Shown in pieces: positions 36,001 to 47,981 of a stretch of 64,000 bases of DNA. The DNA lies in contig NC_016131.3 in NCBI RefSeq assembly GCF_000005505.3, forward strand, positions 71,622,355 to 71,686,354, written 5' to 3'. Position 1 is the first letter of the stretch. Each line of letters begins with the position of its first letter. Source of the stretch: Brachypodium distachyon. Taxonomy: Eukaryota; Streptophyta; Magnoliopsida; Poales; Poaceae. The notes under the pieces were generated by a model, which did no database searches, was not told the DNA's origin, and saw nothing but the letters and a program-made list of their open reading frames with translations. Position numbers and translations under genes: made by a program.

Positions 36001-36400
36001 TGTGCATAGGACAGGATGAACCTACAAATCATCGATTCATCATAAACCACAATACTATATGACTATATTGCAGGCTAAACGCTACATCGAGCTACAACAC
36101 TAAACAAAAATCTCCAGGAGTAACAAATCAAAACATCTGGTTAGCTAAAGGAGGCACTGTATAGTGACAAATCTTTGTCAAGTTAGAACAAAAGGTGAGA
36201 TGGTCCACTGCGAGAGTAACTTCCAAATCCCGCACACAAGGGCAAAAATAAAAGGCTTCCAAGCTGACATTCTTATCAACAGATAGCTTTGACTGGAGCA
36301 TGGCCTCCAACTATCATTCATCACCTGAGAACAGCATGACAAACCAGTAAAGGATCTATACGGGTGTCAAAAATACAGCAATCTACTATTCAGCACGACA

Positions 36401-39400
36401 TTAAGCCTGGACAGTGCTTCGCTCCGGCACCGCCTCTAACATTGACAGAAGGTTGGAAACCACGGCCCTAATAGGAACAACATTCGCAAGGCGGCGGTCA
36501 TTGAAGCCATTGGTTGCTGCATCGAACAGGATTGAGACTTCAGGACAGGCTGAGCATCCTTCAACCAGCTCGCTCCATGTTGTGTTGTCCTCGTTCAGGT
36601 CGCATTCTCTCAAGAGATGTAGTACTTTATCTAGGCGAGCAACATTCCTACCAGCTCCACATCCGGTGGCAGTTGCAGCACCCACTGCATTTGCTAGTGT
36701 TAATGTGCTAATTGCCGGCAAATTGTGGAGGAACCCGAAAGCTATAGCAGCAGTAAAGCTGTCTCCGCATCCAACTGTGTCCACAACGTGAATCTATGGA
36801 AATGCAGAGTATTGTGAATACTAAGAATTTGACAGTTCAAGGAAATAACTTTGATTACTTTTGACACGATCCACAAATGAAGATCCTCTATCAGCACAGC
36901 AAGTACCTTAAAAGAAGGTGCACATGAAACGGCACTTCCAGTGATCATGATTGATCCCTTGGAACCCATTTTGATGACAACCCATTTTGTGTGGATTCCT
37001 CTCCTTAGCAACTCTTGCCCTGACTCGATTGGGTTTCTGATGTTTGTTAGTGACTCTGCCTGTCAAACACATAAACAAGAACATGTGAGAAATGACAAGG
37101 AACCCAAGAGGCCAAGATACATACATTGGAGTCACTGCCCTCTTAGGTCAGGCCAGATTCAGTAAATAAAATCTTTACAGGCCCAATTTTTTATTGCTGG
37201 TGCAGTATATTTTAATCTTATTTTGGGGCACGTATTTGCAGTTTTGATTGAATCATAGGCAAATGTAGAACTTCAGACAAAAGAGTGTGCCAACCAGAAT
37301 ATTATCATTGTTGTTAGAAATAAAGGCACAACCCATATATTACTGACCGTCAACAATAGAGTTATGCAGGGACTCGCAAACATGAGTAACAAAATCTGGA
37401 ACCCTACCAACCGAAAAAGAATCATGGAATGATGCTATTAATAGTTGATTTTTTTTACTAGAGAAGCCCATTAAGCAAATGAATGTCATTACAAGATATT
37501 TAATTGGATACATGATCTCTCTTTTTCTTTTGTAAACAGAAGATATACCCAACTTTTCAGGAAGGCATGCAAAGTCAGTTCAAGTCAGCACACAGAAATA
37601 GAATACAAATGTCTATGAAGGTAACCAGATCACTAAGTCAGCACACAGAAATAGAATATAAAAGATGTGCCCAGGTGGCATACATAACTAAATTGTAAAT
37701 CAGCCATAATACTGCAAACTCAGCCATCTATGGGGCTTATATATACGTGAACTAACCTCATCTGATGTCAAAAGGAGAACATCACTGAGCCTCAGAGCGT
37801 GCTCAAGTGCTCTCTGTTCATCCAGGTTCCCGTGTAAGAGAGATTTTCCACGAGGCCCGGGATCGAAGAATACTGCTGTTCCCGCATCAATTGCACAGTC
37901 AATAGCAGATGCGATCACATCAGGAGGAAATTCATCAAAAGCATATCCGTTGCAAAACAATATTTTAGAGTGACGAATAGCTGTCTTGGTTTCTGCTGGA
38001 AGTTTATGTATCCAACTGAAAGCTGGCTCTTTACTAAAGTCTGCACGGCTGGCATTGCAAAGATAGAAACACTGACGGATATTAAATAAGTAATTAACAC
38101 AAAAATCACATCAGCAAGAACATTAGTTACTCCCTCCGACCCATATTACTTGACTCAAATTTGGCCAAATATGGATGTATCTATGTTTAAAAAGCGTCTA
38201 GATACATGTAATATTTCGACAAGTAAGATGGATCGGAGGGAGTAACTAAATTTTAAATCATAGAGGAAACACAGTTAGAAGGAATTCATGAGAAACTAAC
38301 CTGCAAAATCCATGTTTCTGAAATGGGTCTACAAGAACCCAGCAAAGAAGCGTCCCATAGGCATGTCGACATGCACTAGTATCAGTATTTTCAAGCATCC
38401 CAAAGACACTAATCCCCTCCGCCTCAAGCACATCAAGGAGAAACTTTCCATAAACTTCCTCTCCTACATGTCCCAGTGTAGAACAGCGCAGCCCTAGCCT
38501 AGCTGCCGCAAAGGCCAAGTTGCAGTTTCCACCAGCCTCCCAATATTTCTGTTATGGTGGTAACAGACAAATTATTCAGAAAAGCTAACAAATTGATATT
38601 GCATAATAAAACAATAATCACTAATGAAGTGAACCATGAATCCTAGTGGATTCACTTTATCAGACTGACACCCAGTTCTCCACATTCCCGCAGATAAACA
38701 TCAGCAGTAGTGACTGAATATCTACAATTTTCATCACACGTTCACATTTCCACGGTTCCACCACAATACAATAAATACAGACACAAATAGAATGTATATA
38801 ATTTAGCATCTAATCTTTCAGTTATCACTGAGAGTCTCACTTCCCTCCATTGACCGAGTTTACCGCCAGGCATAATAAAGCAAAAGTGTTGCAAATTCTA
38901 CAATCACAGCATGAGGTCGAGAATCTAAAGCTTGGACAATTCTCGGCCAACACCATTTCTAACGACAAAATCCTGAGGATTGAACAGCAAATAAACCCTA
39001 AATTTTGAACTCCAGGATAGCAATTCTAGGGGAAAATACAGAGATTCCCGCACCACAACGAGCGAGCGGGGTGGAGCTCGACCTGGTCGGGCGGCGAGGC
39101 GGCCAGGCTCTCCATGTAGGCCTCGCGCTCGTCGCGCGGCGCCGGCGGGAGGCAGGGCACGCTGAGCACGACGTCGACGCAGAGGTTGCCGAGCGTGGCG
39201 AGATCCGTCTCCTTCCCATCCCCGCCCCCGTGCGGCGGCCGCCTCCTGGCCTCGTTGACCGCGCCGGAGACGGCGACGGCGATGGCGCGCGGCCCGGCGG
39301 TGCGGCGGCGGGGAGGGAGGTGAGGGAAGGACAGCGGCGGGTGGCGCCGCGGGAGCGGGGCGCGGGAGACGGAGGCGGGGTTTAGGGTTTGGAGAGCCAT
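36401..39400 (-). CDS. pfkB-family carbohydrate kinase, probably plastidic
   Basis: Ribokinase-fold kinase that phosphorylates a sugar or nucleoside with ATP. The substrate cannot be read from sequence. Five exons: 39400-39083, 38548-38301, 38048-37757, 37059-36907, 36793-36401, with consistent phases, giving 467 aa. The donor after exon 1 (GTCGAG) is weak, but joining there restores the family's 'SPPD(K/Q)-KYWEAGGNCN' order. The N-terminus (about 60 residues, Arg/Ser/Pro-rich) resembles a plastid transit peptide. An in-frame ATG further upstream at 39499 is possible. pfkB signatures are 'AGGNCNLAFAAARLG' and 'DTVGCGDSF', where the GCGD aspartate (about 348) is the catalytic base. 'FFDPGPRGKSL' is also conserved. 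The closest match I recall is the Arabidopsis plastid pfkB kinase group. A Stowaway MITE sits in the intron between exons 2 and 3. Confidence 0.9.
38130..38242. mobile_element. Stowaway MITE in pfkB intron
   Basis: The 113-bp element has CTCCCTCCGACCCATATTAC and its inverse, flanked by TA on both sides. It lies between coding exons 2 and 3 of the kinase. Confidence 0.9.
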
Positions 39401-39499
39401 CCGGAGAAAGGAGTGGCGGAGATGGAGGGAGGGAACTGCAAAATTGGAAAGGGATGTGGTGAGCTCGAGAGATGCGATCATGCGAATGGAATAGCTCAA

Positions 39500-42240
39500 A
39501 GTTGCATCCTTTTATTCGTTATCATTTCCAATCCGAATCTATTCGACTAAGAAATGCAATTGAAACATGCATCCGCTCTCTAAAAGCTTATGGAGTATGG
39601 AGTAGTATAATTTAAAGAATTGTAGTTATCTCGAACATAAAATCAGACGTTGGGCACTTTCGATTCTTGAAATCATTACAAATACAACCTAAGACGGTTT
39701 TGGATGATGATATCCCTAAGGTGCTTTTTTTCGCTCGGATGTGACCTTTTTTGAGTCATCGTTAATGGGTTTTGGTTGCCGTCAGTAGTAAGTGGTACTA
39801 CTAACGGGGTTTCATGCTCGTCAGTGGTGTTTACCGGTTCGGTAATGGTTGTGGGTTTATGAGATAGAATTAAAAATGACATGTCAGTGATAAAGAGAGA
39901 AGTTTCATGTAGAAAGTTACGGAGCACGACAACGAAGTGTGAACGAATGATGACTCACCCTCGCCGCTGTGAAGGAGGAACAAGGATAAAAGAACCAAGA
40001 ACGTTGGTCGGATGAGAAGCTATGTTTGTTCATGTGGATAAGAGAGGGGACATGGAAGATATGTGAGACATGGAGAGAGATGAGACTAGGAGGAATGATA
40101 GTACATATACTGCATGGATATTATGTGATAAGATGATTTGGGATCATCTGTGATGGTGTTTTTATGTGTGCAAAATGATAGCGACTTGACAATAATGCCA
40201 TCTCTGGCTTCACATATAAAGAGGATGGGATGCCTTTTGTCTAGAACCCACGTGGGTGATAAGTGTCATACTTTGACCATTTGTAAAAGTGTTTTAATGT
40301 TAATGATTAGACTGAAATGTGACGTCTAATTGATGGCAAGGGCATTGGTGCATTGCTATCAGGATCTGACAACGTTCTTTGAGTTTGAGTTTTTTACTCC
40401 TCTTTTGTTAGTCCTCTTTTGTTTTTCTCTTTCTTCAGTTTTGTATTTCTGACCCTTGTTTTCTCCCATGATCGACGTCGGTCGTCCTCCTTTGACATAT
40501 AATAAAAAACACGTTGTGCTTTTAAAAAAAAAGATTGAATTGTGTTGGGACTTCATTCGAATGCTAATCATCGGAGAAGCAACCCGCAAAATAGATTTCG
40601 GGTTTTCTACGAAGAAATCTACCTAAGACTGGTCAAAGTGCAAGTAAATCGGATAGTAACATAGATGCCAACTAGACATTTTGGTGACATGACATGACAA
40701 TAAATGAAGAAAGAGAGTGAGGTGAAAACTAGATATGTTACCATAACATCACACAAATCAAGACAGGATGAATCTACAAGACAATTAATGACACAATTCA
40801 TGACACCACACATAAGTTATTACCCACTATGAAGATAATAACTTAAACTAGTAACATATGCATGTTAATGCTCTAAGTTACTCCATACTATAACAAGTCT
40901 AATCGATCAACCAGAGAGGCCACCAACCCTTTTTATTTTGGGAATTGCAGCCCCTCAGAATATACTTCCTATAGTCATAGTCTATTTGTTTTGTTTTTTT
41001 AGCTGGTGAAAGTAGATGCCCGAGAGACCTCCTTGGCCAGTTTTAGTCTCACGGAACATGCATGCTTACATGTCAAACACAAAGAGGGCCTAGTTCGTGA
41101 CCGCGAAATCGTATTAAAAAAACTTACTTACTGAAAGCTGCCTAACAAAGTTAGACCAGATTAATTAAATACAAACCATCTGTTAAACAGAGCAAATTAA
41201 AAGTCAAACCACGTTGAGTTTGCTTGTCACAGCAAAAGGGCACAGGACCGAATGACCGATCGACCGGTCAGTTGTACAGATAGTCGCCGGTCTCGCGTCA
41301 CCACTTTCTTGGAAGCGCTGTTGCGAGAGTTTGGGACGGCAGATCGATCGGTCGATATTGAAGTCCCAACATGCAGCTGCGGCTCCTGAAAACTTGATCG
41401 TTGAACAGGACCAGACTGCGAATTTCCTGTCCCCAAACTGAACGTAATCAACAGTATAGCATGGATCGGTTCAACTGTATACTGGAGTATCAAGCATTAT
41501 TTCCGTCCTAAGAAACAATTTTTTGAAAAAAACGATAAAGTTTTCACAGTTTGCACCGTAGCGATGGTTTTGACCGGATACTTCGCCTACGTCGATTGAG
41601 ATACGGATCCCAGCGGCTGCATGGATCAACCAGCTCACGCCGTACGGTAGGTAACTTACCGAGCCTATTTCTGCGAGAGCGCCGGCCGATGTGCGAGTGC
41701 GACCCGGCCGTTAATACCGAGGAACAAATTGTGTCAAACTGTCAAAGAACTGACCGGATTCAAAGTCAGTGGTACTCCACAGGATGTCGTGTTACATGTC
41801 AAACGCGCGACCTCATGTCTTGGTTGCTCCATCTCGGCATCTCCATGATCGAATAAGAAGAAATTAGTGCCCAAGAGGCCAAGAGTTAGAAGTGTTGAGT
41901 GTCTGGCTTGCAACCCGCTCATCAGACGCTTCGGAAATGCAAAAAAATTCATATGTCTGTATATCTTAAGTTGTAAAATTTTACAACAATCTTGGTTTAT
42001 ATATTTACTTGTGTGCTTTTAGACACCAGACTACTCGAGCGCACGACGTGCCTGACTTAGATGGATCGGTTAATAACAGTTTACCACTCTCGGTCAGCTC
42101 CAGTACCTCTGAAAACCGCGTGGGACCTGATTTTATAAACTAGACCGGGTCCGGTCCTAAGTTATTCTTTCCTTTGACGGTTATAATTATAAACATGGGC
42201 ATGGATCGATACGTACGTACGACATATACGCAGGAAGGAA
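39500..42240. other. Intergenic, repeat-derived, no supported gene
   Basis: This spacer separates the kinase promoter from the first peptide gene. At 40610-40910 the sequence ('ATATGTTACCATAACA', 'GTTACTCCATACTATAAC') resembles a widespread grass MITE family, but I could not find its inverted ends. An A run near 40527 follows 'AATAAAAAACACG' and may be a retroposon tail. No frame is convincing. Confidence 0.4.
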
Positions 42241-42244
42241 AGCA

Positions 42245-42251
42245 TATAAAA
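42245..42251 (+). promoter_or_regulatory. TATA box of peptide gene 1
   Basis: TATAAAA, followed by GGAAACCTGCA, lies 199 bp before the start codon. The same TATAAAAGGA core precedes the two paralogues. Confidence 0.7.
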
Positions 42252-42443
42252 GGAAACCTGCACTCCCTATTCGTCCCTCATCCAACAACAACCAGAGAAG
42301 TTCGAGCAGACACACATTCAGACAACATTCAGTTCTGCGATCACTTGACTGAACTTTCCTTCTCTAGCTAGCTCGATCTTCCTGTCAAAAAATTAACAAG
42401 ATACTGTATAAGATATCATCTCTAGCTAAGCTCTTAGTGAAGG

Positions 42444-42674
42444 ATGGCGTCGAAGGCGATGGCGGTGCTGGTGGTGGCCATCGTCGTGTTGGCGCAATGC
42501 TGCAACGCGATCGTGGCGGCGAGGCTGCTCGAAGCTGACAGGGCTGCCGGCGGAGGGTGGCTGCTGCCCTTAATCATGCAGGTCCTTAAGGGCGGCTCGC
42601 CGCCCGGAGCAACCAACCCGTGCGAGCAAAACCCCGCCCACCCGCCCCCGGCAGGAAGCAGCTGCGTGCCATGA
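42444..42674 (+). CDS. Short secreted-peptide precursor, copy 1
   Basis: 76 aa. The first 25 or so residues form a signal peptide with a long aliphatic core (AMAVLVVAIVVLAQCC), probably cut near 'AIVA/ARLLE'. The mature part holds ARLLE, a Gly/Trp stretch, the core 'LIMQVLKGG' and a proline-rich tail with two cysteines (C60 and C74) ending CVP. It is intronless, with an A at -3 and G at +4 around the start. The protein family is not one I recognise. By layout it could be a signalling or defence peptide released by proteolysis. It is related to the copies at 44.7 and 48.8 kb, and its 3' untranslated sequence recurs at 46.34-46.66 kb after copy 2. Confidence 0.75.
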   Translation: MASKAMAVLVVAIVVLAQCCNAIVAARLLEADRAAGGGWLLPLIMQVLKGGSPPGATNPCEQNPAHPPPAGSSCVP

Positions 42675-43060
42675 GTGACTAGCCGCCGTCGGCAAGATTG
42701 CCAGGCTAGCTTCTCCATGTACAAGTGTAGATTTGAGATCTGTTCATTCATTCGGTTTGTTAGTAGTTTGCAGTTTAAGGGCTTCCATGCCCAAATAGGA
42801 GTCTTGGAAGCTAATTAATCGTATCGATCACTTTTAGTAGTTAACATTAGAGCATAGAAACAGGATTAATGCAATAAAGCTGTGTTTTTGAGACATTCAT
42901 AGACGTACGTAAGTACATCTTGTAACCAAGTTGTATATACAGAGATCGTTTACCAAAGTAATGTGAGAAAGATTTTAAGTTTACTTTTGGGTAAGTCGGA
43001 ATTTCAAATGGCACGATTGTGTCATACATGGTTGCATTCTATCTATGTATCAATATTGCG
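42675..43060 (+). other. 3' untranslated/flank of peptide gene 1, duplicated after copy 2
   Basis: The stretch 'AGTTTGCAG..TTTAAGGGCTTCC', 'TTAGAGCATAGAAA', 'TTGTAACCAAGTTGTATA' and 'TTGAAATGGCACGA'-like recurs in the same order at 46340-46660. A shorter version follows copy 3 (49170-49260). It includes AATAAAG at 42873, a candidate polyadenylation signal. Confidence 0.65.
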
Positions 43061-43187
43061 CTACCGCATATGTCCAATTCTTTTGTGGTTTTTTAAACAA
43101 AAATTCTTTCGGCTTAGTTCTTTATATTGGTGGTGGTATATGTTATTGTAAGAGCCCGGGGAAACACCCTCCTTTTCAAAAAGAGAA

Positions 43188-43612
43188 AACGTATATTTTT
43201 CGTCTCTCAAGTTGTCGAAAAGTACGCAAATGGTCTCTCGATTTTTTAAGCATATTTTTCCAAAGCGGCGATTCTAGCGGTGCCGGTATGTACGAGCTAG
43301 AAATGCTTTTTCGATATCTTTCATCATCTGACCGTTGAAACTGGACACTCATGGCCCGTCGTCGCCTCATCCAAAATGATATTATTAGTGTCATCATATC
43401 ATTGTTTTGGCCCAAGAATTGTCATGTTGGCATGTCAAATTGGTGGCACTTTTCGTTTATCCCTCGAGTCAATTTGTTTCCGCTAAAAGAAACGGTGTTT
43501 TAATTTTGAGACCAAAAGTACGACACATCAGCACTAATACCACTTCGACGAGAGGAGAATAATTGTTATCCGGATTCAACAAATGAGGGACGAAAAGTAT
43601 ATGAAAAAAATT
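43188..43612. mobile_element. Possible fold-back element
   Basis: CGTATATTTTTCGTCTCTCA near 43189 and the inverse of TGAGGGACGAAAAGTATATG near 43586 match as inverted ends of about 20-25 bp with small differences. I could not assign a family or a target duplication. Confidence 0.35.
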
Positions 43613-43919
43613 GAGGGGCCATTTAGTTTCTTTAAATGGTGATTCTGATTGATTTAGTTTTTTAACCAGATTTTTTCTATTTTATCATTTGACTAAGAGT
43701 TAAAAATCTATAATAAATTAAAAAGTAAACCAGATAGATTTTCTCTATTTTATCATTTGACTAACCAACTCCCAGATTTTAATTTTCTGTGGCAAATTAT
43801 AAAATATAAACGGAATTGGTCATACCGAAGTTCATCTATCATAAGTGAACCAGAGAAATAACATGCGCGGAGTACACTTAGGTTCCGGTTAGATCAAAAA
43901 CCAGCTGCCACGGTCGACT

Positions 43920-44725
43920 CCCTAACCACGACCAAATGACCTCACGGCCTAACAGGCCGGCAGGACGAGTAATTAAAGCGGAGTGCCCGTGTGTATTTTT
44001 GAGGGAAAAGCAGAGCATGTATACATGTCACGGTCCAATCGCTCGCTCCAACGTACGACTGGACCGCGTGCATGCAAATATACCGACCGAGCTAGAATTG
44101 ACATGTGCCCCAACGGCAAGGGCACGTAGAGAGGGCACGTACGCATCAAGAGACCGTTTCACACGTGCTAGTACGTATTTCCTTGCGAGAACTGCACATC
44201 TTTTAGACTCAGTAATGTTTTTCAGATCAACTAGACTCAGTAATGTCGTTAACGTTGTACTTTCCTGCCGTGTCCCAGAAAGATAAATTAAAGAAACGGC
44301 GTTCTGTCTGGCCTACTTTGATCTTGGTCTTGAAGTACCTACGTACAGCATGGAATGTTCAACCTGAACCCAGGAGAATAGGAGATGGACCGGCGCGCTG
44401 AATTAATACCGCGTAGGGAGCATGCATGGCCTGGACCAGAGAAAATGCTAGCGCGCGTAAAAGTATTGATCCGAAGAACAGAGACCACTAGCTAGACCAG
44501 GTCCATCATTTTGCTAATACCTTTTCGTTTCCAAACACAGATACTCCGTACTAGCTACGTGCAGTGCAGAGGAGCAACCTATAAAAGGATTCCACCATCT
44601 TGTCTCTCCTGCAACATCCATCCATCCATTGGCATTCAATCAATAACGCAGCTCTCAACCAATACAATCTCTTGGAGCACTTACGTGCTAGCTTGAGATC
44701 CGAGCTAGTGAGTTACTGATCAAGG
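43920..44725 (+). promoter_or_regulatory. Promoter region of peptide copy 2, duplicated at copy 3
   Basis: The blocks 'CGGCCTAACAGGC', 'AAATATACCGACCGAG', 'GGACCGGCGCGCTGAAT', 'ATACCGCGTAG', 'GGCCTGGACCAGAGAAAA' and 'GAGGAGCAACCTATAAAAGGA' recur in the same order at 47340-48760. The two genes therefore arose from a duplication that included at least 0.8 kb of promoter. The TATA box is TATAAAA at 44580-44586. Confidence 0.75.
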
Positions 44726-44939
44726 ATGGGCTACATTGCTTGGACGATGGCTAGGGCGGCGCTGGTGGCAATCCTGCTGATACAATGCTGCAACGTGGTG
44801 CTTGGGGCGAGGCTGCTGGAAGGGGGCGGCGCCTGGCTGCAGCAGGGCATCGTGCAGGTCCTGGCCAAGGGCGGCGGCCAAGCTAGCCAGCGGCTGCACC
44901 AACAACCCCAAACACGCGCCCGGCGCGCCATGCCCCTAA
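44726..44939 (+). pseudogene. Short secreted-peptide precursor, copy 2, frameshifted
   Basis: The N-terminal half matches copy 3 almost residue by residue (MARAALVAILL, QCCNVVL, ARLLEG, IVQVLAKGG). Near 44883-44887 four extra bases (TAGC, a duplication within GCTAGCCAGC) shift the frame. The two-cysteine tail is replaced by unrelated basic sequence running to a stop at 45008. The old tail sequence and its stop (44937-44939) remain readable in the other frame and are nearly identical to copy 3, so the lesion is young. The product, if made, keeps its signal peptide but lacks the C-terminal motif. Confidence 0.8.
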
Positions 44940-45021
44940 TTAAGCTAGCCGCGCCGGCTGCGAGCTCGGCTACTATTAGCATATATGCCTGGAGAATTTG
45001 TTCATATTGATTCCTTCGTCC

Positions 45022-45030
45022 ATTCTTCAA
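45022..45030 (+). repeat. 9-bp target duplication of the MULE (left)
   Basis: ATTCTTCAA at 45022-45030 pairs with ATTCTTTAA at 46171-46179, one mismatch. Copy 3 keeps the uninterrupted counterpart (ATTCTTTAG) at the matching place. Confidence 0.82.
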
Positions 45031-46170
45031 GAGTAAATTGCACAAAAACACGTATGTACCGGCTCTCGTAAAAAAAACACGAAGACTAATGAATAACAAA
45101 AAACTCGGAAGTGACTGGTTAACCTTCATGACCCACATGTCATACAGAGGAGGAGCCAGTTTTTCGGCTCACGGCTCGAGCCGGCTCATTACCGGCAGCT
45201 CGTTCTTCTCTCACTCCTCACTCCCGGTTTATCTTCCCCAGCTCTGGTGAGTGCCCCCGCCGTCATCCACGGCTCATTCCCGAGCTTGCAGAGTAAATCA
45301 CAGCAGCCTTCGTGGGCCCGTTCAGATTTTGGAGGAATTGCAATTTAGTGTACAAATCACAGCGAGCAGTAAATCACGCGGGTTGCTCTCTTCGTTTGGG
45401 CCATGGTTCGTGTGGGGGCCTGGTAGTGCGTCTGCCTTGTCAGGGGACAGCAAGGGCGGAGGAGAAAGATGGGATGAGTAAATCCCCTTCATAGGATGCG
45501 ACTGGGACGGCCTCCGCAGCATGCTCCGCCGCCTGCTTGCCCTCAACGCGCCCCGTCTTCGCCGAGATCTGCGCACACATCGCATCCTCCTCCGCCCCAC
45601 CTCCGCCACCGCCGGCGTACCAGAACTGTGCACCGACTGGAGCCGGTGCAACCGCAACCGCCGACGTCCCAGTACTGGCCTGCCTCCGCCTCTGCCGGTG
45701 TACCAGCCGCCGGCCGCCGAGGACGTGCCGGGTTCCTCCTGCTCCTCCTCCGACGACGGCAGAAGTGGCGGCGGCAGCACGCCACTGCGTTGCTCTCTCG
45801 CGTTCCCGAGAGAGACAGAGAGGGAGAGGGAAGGAGAGGGTCATGTGCTCGGAGCCTCGGACATGGGGAAGATTCCCTCGTTCCTGGAGATGAAGACGGG
45901 TGCGGCGTTCATCGCGTCTGAGTCTTCTGGCTGGGAAGAGGATAGACTAGGTCGGCTCGGCTTGTATCTCTGCACTTGATTCAGAAATTAGGCTCCTTTG
46001 TATGACATGTTGGTCACGGTCGATTAACTTGGGCAAACCGGGCATTTTCGGGTTTTTTTGTTATTCATTAGCATACAATTAGTGGGTATCAGTTAAAAGT
46101 CTTTGAGTTCGTGGTTTTTTTTGTTACAAGAGCCACTATATATACGTGTGTGTCTTTGTGCAATTTAGTC
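45031..46170. mobile_element. Pack-MULE-like element (1140 bp) with long inverted ends
   Basis: The left end (GAGTAAATTGCACAAA, 45031-45158) and the inverse of the right end (GACTAAATTGCACAAA, 46170-45985) match in a series of blocks, including 'CTAATGAATAACAAAAAA' and 'ACATGTCATAC'. The right arm carries about 55 extra bases. The 9-bp target duplication and long inverted ends are typical of Mutator-like elements. The interior (about 45160-45985) is GC-rich, gene-like sequence unlike the ends, suggesting a captured fragment. I cannot identify its source, and no transposase is present. It interrupts the 3' flank of peptide copy 2. Confidence 0.82.
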
Positions 46171-46227
46171 ATTCTTTAATTGTAATTGTTCATTCGTTCG
46201 TACACATGGACATCCCGTCTGTTCGTA

Positions 46228-46340
46228 CTCCCTCCGTCCCATATTAAGTGAATTTCTATTACATGTATCTAGACGCTTTTTAGGCATAGATACATCCATG
46301 TTTGGGTAAATTTGAGTCACTTAATATGGGACGGAGAGAG
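46228..46340. mobile_element. Stowaway MITE in 3' flank of peptide copy 2
   Basis: The 113-bp element starts CTCCCTCCGTCCCATATTAA and ends with the inverse, flanked by TA. Removing it joins 'TTCG' to TAGTTTGCAG, restoring the order seen after copy 1. Confidence 0.9.
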
Positions 46341-46660
46341 TAGTTTGCAGCAGTTTAAGGGCTTCCGTGCTAATCGACTAATTGAGCACTTTTAGTACCA
46401 GTTGACTTTAGAGCATAGAAATATGCATGTAGAACATAATGCATCGAAGGTATCTTTCGGAGATATAGACGTACGTACGTCTTGTAACCAAGTTGTATAT
46501 ATACAGAGATGTCAATTTATCAGAGTAATGCAAGAAGATTTTAAGTTTATTTTTTGGGTAAGTATTTTTTTTTTGCGGGAAGGGTAAGTAGGAATTTGAA
46601 ATGGCACGAATTGCCCTGCATGGTTGCATTCTCGGTATGACATATCAATTGTGCTAAACA
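46341..46660 (+). other. Displaced 3' untranslated region of peptide copy 2
   Basis: Sequence homologous to the 3' region of copy 1 (42760-43060) continues here after the two transposon insertions. It includes 'CTTGTAACCAAGTTGTATA' and 'ATGGTTGCATTCT'. It holds no coding sequence. Confidence 0.65.
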
Positions 46661-46959
46661 TGTCTAGTTCTTTTGGTTTAACGCGTGGTGGTAATATCGA
46701 GCTGTTGCTGAACCACACATATAAATTTCGCAGAAACACTACCAGAGAAGCACAGATTTCACCGTGCATTGTACCATCACAAAACTATGCATCGATCTTT
46801 CGTTGCCATGGATCTAGGATCGCTCGCTAGTGGAACAGTTGATTCCTGCAGGGTCAGAGTGATTTGTTCTAGTGACAAGTGGATCCCACTGGTCCTAGTT
46901 CCACTTACAAAGGTGTGTAAATTTCACATATTCCAACAAACTAAGGAAAAAAAAATCTA

Positions 46960-47047
46960 AATTTTTGACTCAAATATGGATGTATCTATTCTTAAAAAGC
47001 GTCTAGATACATGTAATATTTCGACAACAATTTATGATCGGAGGGAG
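46960..47047. mobile_element. Truncated Stowaway MITE
   Basis: The right arm ends GATCGGAGGGAG then TA, with inner phrases 'GTCTAGATACATGTAATATT' and 'GACTCAAATATGG'. The left terminus is missing. Confidence 0.75.
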
Positions 47048-47740
47048 TATGTGTTTGTGTAGCGGTCATTCTCCGATTGTTTTGGCAAAATAAAAACGGT
47101 TTTGTGAATTGCTTTTCGAACTGGTGACACCAACGGTAGGAATAATTTAGCCTTTTCAACCGGAATTTGACTCTGTTTGTTTGAGCTGCAACCATTACAA
47201 AAGCGGATGTGGGTTGGCTGTGGTGGAAAAACCGTTGTGCTGAGAAGCAAATGCGAGAAGTGTAGGTCAATCGGAAGGGTTGTATAAGAGAAAACAGAAG
47301 GTGAGACAGAGGGTATATACGGAGTGCTAACTCATTGAACACGGACCAAATAAGCTCAGATCGGCCTAACAGGCAGGACGAGCACGTACGTAAGTAAAGC
47401 AGCATGCATACATGCCATGGTCCAATCGCTCCATCGGCTAGACCGTATGCACGCAAATATACCGACCGAGAGAATTGACACATGCTGACATGCATACAGA
47501 GACGTTTCAACCGGCACCCAATGACCCGAAGTGCTAGCTGGTTCCGGCTGAGCAAACATGAGAATGTTAAACCCAGTCAGGTTAAAGTGTTAAACACGTA
47601 CGGACGTACATTTAGTCATTTACTTGTAAATTGCACAGAATTATTACTTTAAATATCGATCACATTATTAATTTTCTAAATGATTTTCTAACTTTTCCTA
47701 AATTAAACTTCTTATAGTTTGGCCATGAGAAACTGTACTA

Positions 47741-47981
47741 CTCCCTCCATTTCACAAAGGTTGGCTTATTTTGTTTCGTTAAGACAAACTTTTGACCAAG
47801 AATTACTCTATTAATATGTAAGTTATATGATACGAAACCATGATCATTAGCAAGAACTTTTAAAGAAGAATGCATTGATATGAATTTCATGTATGAAAAA
47901 ACACATATCAATAGAGTTTACATTGATCAAAGCATTGTCTTAACGAAACAAAATACGCCAACCTTTGTGAAATGGAGAGAG
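47741..47981. mobile_element. Stowaway-type MITE, 241 bp
   Basis: The inverted ends are long: CTCCCTCCATTTCACAAAGG at the left and its inverse at the right, continuing into 'TTTTGTTTCGTTAAGACAA'. TA flanks both sides. It lies in the copy 3 promoter region and is absent from copy 2. Confidence 0.9.

Noticed and set aside
45321..45979. Overlapping open frames of 80-152 codons in the MULE interior
   Set aside because: They are GC-driven and present on both strands at once. Kept only as captured cargo of unknown origin, not as genes.
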